A stretch of 8,540 bases of DNA, from positions 1 to 8,540 of the forward strand of contig JAGAEK010000031.1 of the NCBI GenBank assembly GCA_017828835.1. Reading direction: 5' to 3'. Both the position numbers and the translations under genes were made by a program. The DNA comes from Oscillospiraceae bacterium (GTDB lineage: Bacteria > Bacillota > Clostridia > Oscillospirales > Ruminococcaceae). This document shows positions 5,810-8,540 of the stretch, in pieces. Below the pieces are notes generated by a model that had not been told where the DNA came from, did not search any database, and was given only the letters and a program-made list of their open reading frames with translations. Numbering within the stretch: the first letter of the stretch is position 1; each line of letters opens with the position of its first letter.

Positions 5810-6433
5810 ATGGATAAAGAATATATAATGCAGAAAACGTCCTTAAAAAAAGACGATCATATAGATTGGGAAGATATAGAAGAAGCGAATATAAACGAAA
5901 ATCCTTGGGGATTCAGAAGCTGTGCGCCGAGCGCCGGAGTAAAAGGAATCGCGTGTGAAAGCGGGTTCCGATTTCTGCTCTATTCTTGTGAAAAGGACCT
6001 TCGGACCGAGGCGAAGAACGAAAGCGACGATATTGAATCTGACAGTTGTATCGGGATATTTCTGAATCCGTCGCCGGACGTGTCGGAGGAATATATCAGC
6101 ATTGAGATAAACCCGTGCGGGACGGTGAAAAGCGAGGTCGGCGTACGGAACAGAAGAAAGTTTGCCGGTGTTGAGATACTGGAGATAAAAGAGCTTCCGG
6201 AAGCCGAAGCCGGTGTTGAGATACCTTGGGGGGCGGAAATATTCGTTCCTTATTCCGCGATCGATAAGATATACGGCAAAACGGTATACAACAGCGGGAA
6301 AGTAATGCTCGGGAATTTTTATAAATGCAGACTCGGCGGCGAAAGGTCCTACTGTTCCTGCTGGAACGCGGTCGAGACCGGCAGGCCCGAATTACATCAT
6401 CCCGAGTTTTTCGGAGAAATAATAATATTTTAG
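5810..6433 (+). CDS. Carbohydrate-binding family 9-like (CBM9_2/DOMON-like) domain protein
   Basis: The 207-residue protein reads as a single beta-sandwich module of the CBM9_2 type. It has an N-terminal W-D/E segment, a hydrophobic strand (FRFLLYSCEKDL) where family members have a tyrosine-rich LYV strand, DSCIGIFLNP in place of the usual cVEfFl-P, then YISIEINPCGTV matching the Y-EiNp-G signature. It closes with CWNAV, PELHHPEFFGEIIIF, matching the family's W-pv...dFHrPe-FG ending. No signal peptide or catalytic domain is seen, so it appears cytoplasmic; a role in glycan binding is only inferred from the fold. I chose the ATG at 5810 because a strong promoter lies just upstream. An in-frame ATG at 5750 with GGAG at 5739-5742 would add 20 polar residues and remains possible. 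recJ follows after 14 bases, so the two are probably cotranscribed, without an obvious functional link. Confidence 0.75.
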   Translation: MDKEYIMQKTSLKKDDHIDWEDIEEANINENPWGFRSCAPSAGVKGIACESGFRFLLYSCEKDLRTEAKNESDDIESDSCIGIFLNPSPDVSEEYISIEINPCGTVKSEVGVRNRRKFAGVEILEIKELPEAEAGVEIPWGAEIFVPYSAIDKIYGKTVYNSGKVMLGNFYKCRLGGERSYCSCWNAVETGRPELHHPEFFGEIIIF

Positions 6434-6447
6434 TGGTGGTAAGCTGA

Positions 6448-8496
6448 ATGAAGAAGTGGGAGCTAAGAAGAAGGGACAAAGACAGGTCCGAGATACTTCA
6501 AAGCGAATTTAATATATCGAAAATAACGGCGGATATTCTTGCGGCGAGAGGGATCGTTGAAAAAGAAGAAGTCGGTAAGTTTATATCCGGAGAAAGCGTG
6601 TTTTCGGATGCGATGCTGATGAAAGATATGGACAAGGCGGTCGCGAGGATAGAGAAAGCGGTGGGAAACGGAGAAAAGATATGCGTCTACGGCGATTACG
6701 ACTGCGACGGTATCACTGCGACGGTGCTGCTTTATTCTTATTTTGAAGATTCGGGCGTTGACGTGTGCTATTATATACCGGACAGAGAAAAGGAAGGATA
6801 CGGTCTTAACGCAAGAGCGATTTCGGCGATAAAGAAATTCGGCGTAACTCTTATAATAACGGTGGACAACGGGATCTCGGCTTACGACGAGGTGAAATAC
6901 TCAAACGAACTCGGGATCGACGTGATAATAACCGACCACCACAAACCGAAGGGCAAACTGCCGGAAGCGGTCGCTGTCATCGATCCCCACAGAGAAGACG
7001 GCGACGGAACGCTCAGGGAGCTTGCGGGAGTCGGGGTAGTTTTCAAGCTGGTGTCGGCGCTTGAGGGCGACGACGGAAGCGAGACGCTTGAAAGATACGG
7101 AGATATAGCGGTGATAGGTACCGTTGCGGATATCGTTCCGCTGACGGGAGAGAACAGGATCATAGTAAAAAAGGGCATCGAGATACTTAAAAACAGTGAA
7201 AATCCCGGAATAAAAGCGCTGATAAAGGTTGCGGGACTTTCGGATAAAAATATCACGTCCGAGAGTATCGGGTTCGGGATCGGGCCGAGAATAAATTCGG
7301 CGTCTAGGATGGACGATCCGAAAAAAGCGGTAAATCTTTTGTTGAGCGAAGATTATGATGAGGCGTTAACGCTTGCCGAAGAGCTTGACAGATTGAACGC
7401 GCACAGAAAAGAAGAAGAGAAAAAGATAATGGACAGTGTTGAGAAAAAGATTTGTGAAGACAGGTCTTTACTCGACAAAAGGGTCGTTGTGATCAGCGGA
7501 GAAAGATGGCACAACGGAGTTATCGGGATCGCGGCGGCGAAGATACTTGAAAAATACGGCAAACCATGTGTGCTTATTTCGATAAACGGCGACGAGGCGA
7601 GGGGATCGGCGAGGAGTCTTGAAGGTTTTTCGATGATCGATGCGATCGCCGAGTGTTCCGAGCTGCTGACGAGATTCGGAGGACACGCCGGAGCGGCGTG
7701 TATGACGCTGCCGAGCGACAGCGTTGAAGAATTTGATGAAAAGCTGCAAAAGACGGCGAGGGAAAAATACGAGACGATGCCGGTCTACACGCTGAAGATA
7801 GACAGGATACTGACGATACCCGAGATAACGGTGAGGGAGATCGAGCGATTCGGGATACTTGAACCGTTCGGGTGTGAAAACGAGTCGCCGATATTTGCGA
7901 TAAGAAAGCTCACGATCGAAGGGATATATCCGATCGGGGACAACAAGCATATCAGAATAAAGTTTTCGCGGGACGGAATGAGCTTGGTTGCGGTATATTT
8001 CGGCGTTACGCCGGGTGATTTTGCTTATTCGGTCGGTGAGACCGTCGATATAGCGGCGGATTGCGGAATAAACGAATATAACGGAGAAAAGAAGCCGAAT
8101 ATCAAGATAATCGATATACGTCTGAGCGATTTCAGACAGGAGAGTCTGTTTTGCGGAAAAGCGGCTTACGACGCTTACGCGAGAGGCGAAGGATTGGATG
8201 AAGAGAATATGCCGACGAGGGAAGATTTTGTTTCGGTTTACCGTTATTTGAAATCGAACGGCGGCTACTGTTTCGGATATGACGGATTGAACGAGAGGCT
8301 GTCGGTAGCGGACGGCGGAATGAATTATTGCAAATTGAGGCTCATACTTGATATGCTGGAATCTGAAAATTTGATAAAGACTGAAAAAGAGAACGGCAAA
8401 GAAAAGATAAAGCTTGAAAATTTCGAAGGCAAGATCGATCTGTTCGGTACGGAAAAATATAAAGAGATAGAGAACAGTTTGAAGATAAAAATCTGA
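6448..8496 (+). CDS. recJ: Single-stranded-DNA-specific 5'-3' exonuclease RecJ
   Basis: Degrades single-stranded DNA 5' to 3' in recombinational repair (RecF pathway), mismatch repair and base excision repair. The 682 residues show the DHH phosphoesterase motifs in order: YGDYDCDG (Asp83, Asp85, Asp87), TVDNG (Asp140), TDHH (Asp163-His165) and GTVADIVPL (Asp228), all expected manganese-site elements. Then come the DHHA1 domain with WHNGVIGI and GGHAGAA (411-417), an OB-fold-like region (about 445-560, with ILEPFGCENESP), and a C-terminal extension of roughly 120 residues (PTREDFVSVYRYL). Size lies between E. coli (577) and B. subtilis (786) RecJ; the extension resembles the Bacillota form. 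All catalytic residues are present. The start ATG is 14 bases after the preceding stop with only a GGTGG-like ribosome-binding site. TTA, CTA and TCA codons are rare, as in nrdD. Confidence 0.97.
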   Translation: MKKWELRRRDKDRSEILQSEFNISKITADILAARGIVEKEEVGKFISGESVFSDAMLMKDMDKAVARIEKAVGNGEKICVYGDYDCDGITATVLLYSYFEDSGVDVCYYIPDREKEGYGLNARAISAIKKFGVTLIITVDNGISAYDEVKYSNELGIDVIITDHHKPKGKLPEAVAVIDPHREDGDGTLRELAGVGVVFKLVSALEGDDGSETLERYGDIAVIGTVADIVPLTGENRIIVKKGIEILKNSENPGIKALIKVAGLSDKNITSESIGFGIGPRINSASRMDDPKKAVNLLLSEDYDEALTLAEELDRLNAHRKEEEKKIMDSVEKKICEDRSLLDKRVVVISGERWHNGVIGIAAAKILEKYGKPCVLISINGDEARGSARSLEGFSMIDAIAECSELLTRFGGHAGAACMTLPSDSVEEFDEKLQKTAREKYETMPVYTLKIDRILTIPEITVREIERFGILEPFGCENESPIFAIRKLTIEGIYPIGDNKHIRIKFSRDGMSLVAVYFGVTPGDFAYSVGETVDIAADCGINEYNGEKKPNIKIIDIRLSDFRQESLFCGKAAYDAYARGEGLDEENMPTREDFVSVYRYLKSNGGYCFGYDGLNERLSVADGGMNYCKLRLILDMLESENLIKTEKENGKEKIKLENFEGKIDLFGTEKYKEIENSLKIKI

Positions 8497-8529
8497 CAAG
8501 GGGTAAATTTTATTTTAGGAGCGCAGAAA

Positions 8530-8540
8530 ATGGATAGTCT
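8530..8540 (+). CDS. Start of an unidentified gene downstream of recJ (cut by window edge)
   Basis: An ATG at 8530 is preceded by a good Shine-Dalgarno, AGGAG at 8517-8521, with an 8-base spacing, 33 bases after the recJ stop. Only Met-Asp-Ser and part of a fourth codon are visible. In many Bacillota apt (adenine phosphoribosyltransferase) or relA follows recJ, but nothing here identifies the product. Confidence 0.6.

Noticed and set aside
7468..8499. A 343-codon open frame on the minus strand opposite the 3' half of recJ
   Set aside because: Again in codon register with recJ and explained by its rarity of TTA, CTA and TCA codons. The predicted protein is unlike any family I know.

Overview
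The window looks like chromosomal DNA from an anaerobic member of the Clostridia (Bacillota). The reasons are a class III (oxygen-sensitive) ribonucleotide reductase, a clostridial-type RecJ with a C-terminal extension, a split short-chain CHR transporter pair, A-rich Shine-Dalgarno regions, and frequent ATA (Ile) and TCG (Ser) codons. No species can be named from the sequence. There is no sign of an integrated element, CRISPR array, tRNA or rRNA.

Layout. Bases 1-263 hold the 3' end of a probable family-20 beta-N-acetylhexosaminidase. A 130-base gap follows. It carries a near-consensus sigma-A promoter (TTGACA, 17 bases, TATTAT) and two NrdR-box-like palindromes 31 bases apart, one of which lies between the -35 and -10 elements. 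From this promoter runs a compact operon nrdG - nrdD - trxB (394-4432). A perfect 14-bp hairpin at 4450-4484 ends it and probably also ends the converging CHR transcript. On the minus strand, two overlapping CHR-family genes (5646 to 4499) share an ATGA junction and have their own promoter. Divergent from them, a small carbohydrate-binding-family-9-like protein gene (5810-6433) is followed 14 bases later by recJ (6448-8496). A further gene begins at 8530 and is cut by the window edge.

How the genes fit together. The central operon looks like a self-contained anaerobic dNTP-synthesis module. NrdG uses S-adenosylmethionine and an iron-sulfur cluster to put the glycyl radical on NrdD. NrdD reduces ribonucleotides and is fused at its C-terminus to a glutaredoxin/NrdH-like domain (CPNC) through a linker containing CGC-x4-CGC. 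TrxB starts one base after the nrdD stop and is the likely NADPH-dependent reductase for that redoxin. The suggested path is NADPH to TrxB to the fused redoxin to the active-site cysteines, instead of formate as in the E. coli enzyme. The NrdR-type operator suggests dATP/ATP-responsive repression of the whole set. This fused system with its dedicated reductase is the most interesting part of the window. Its components belong to known families; the arrangement and the electron path are inferences.
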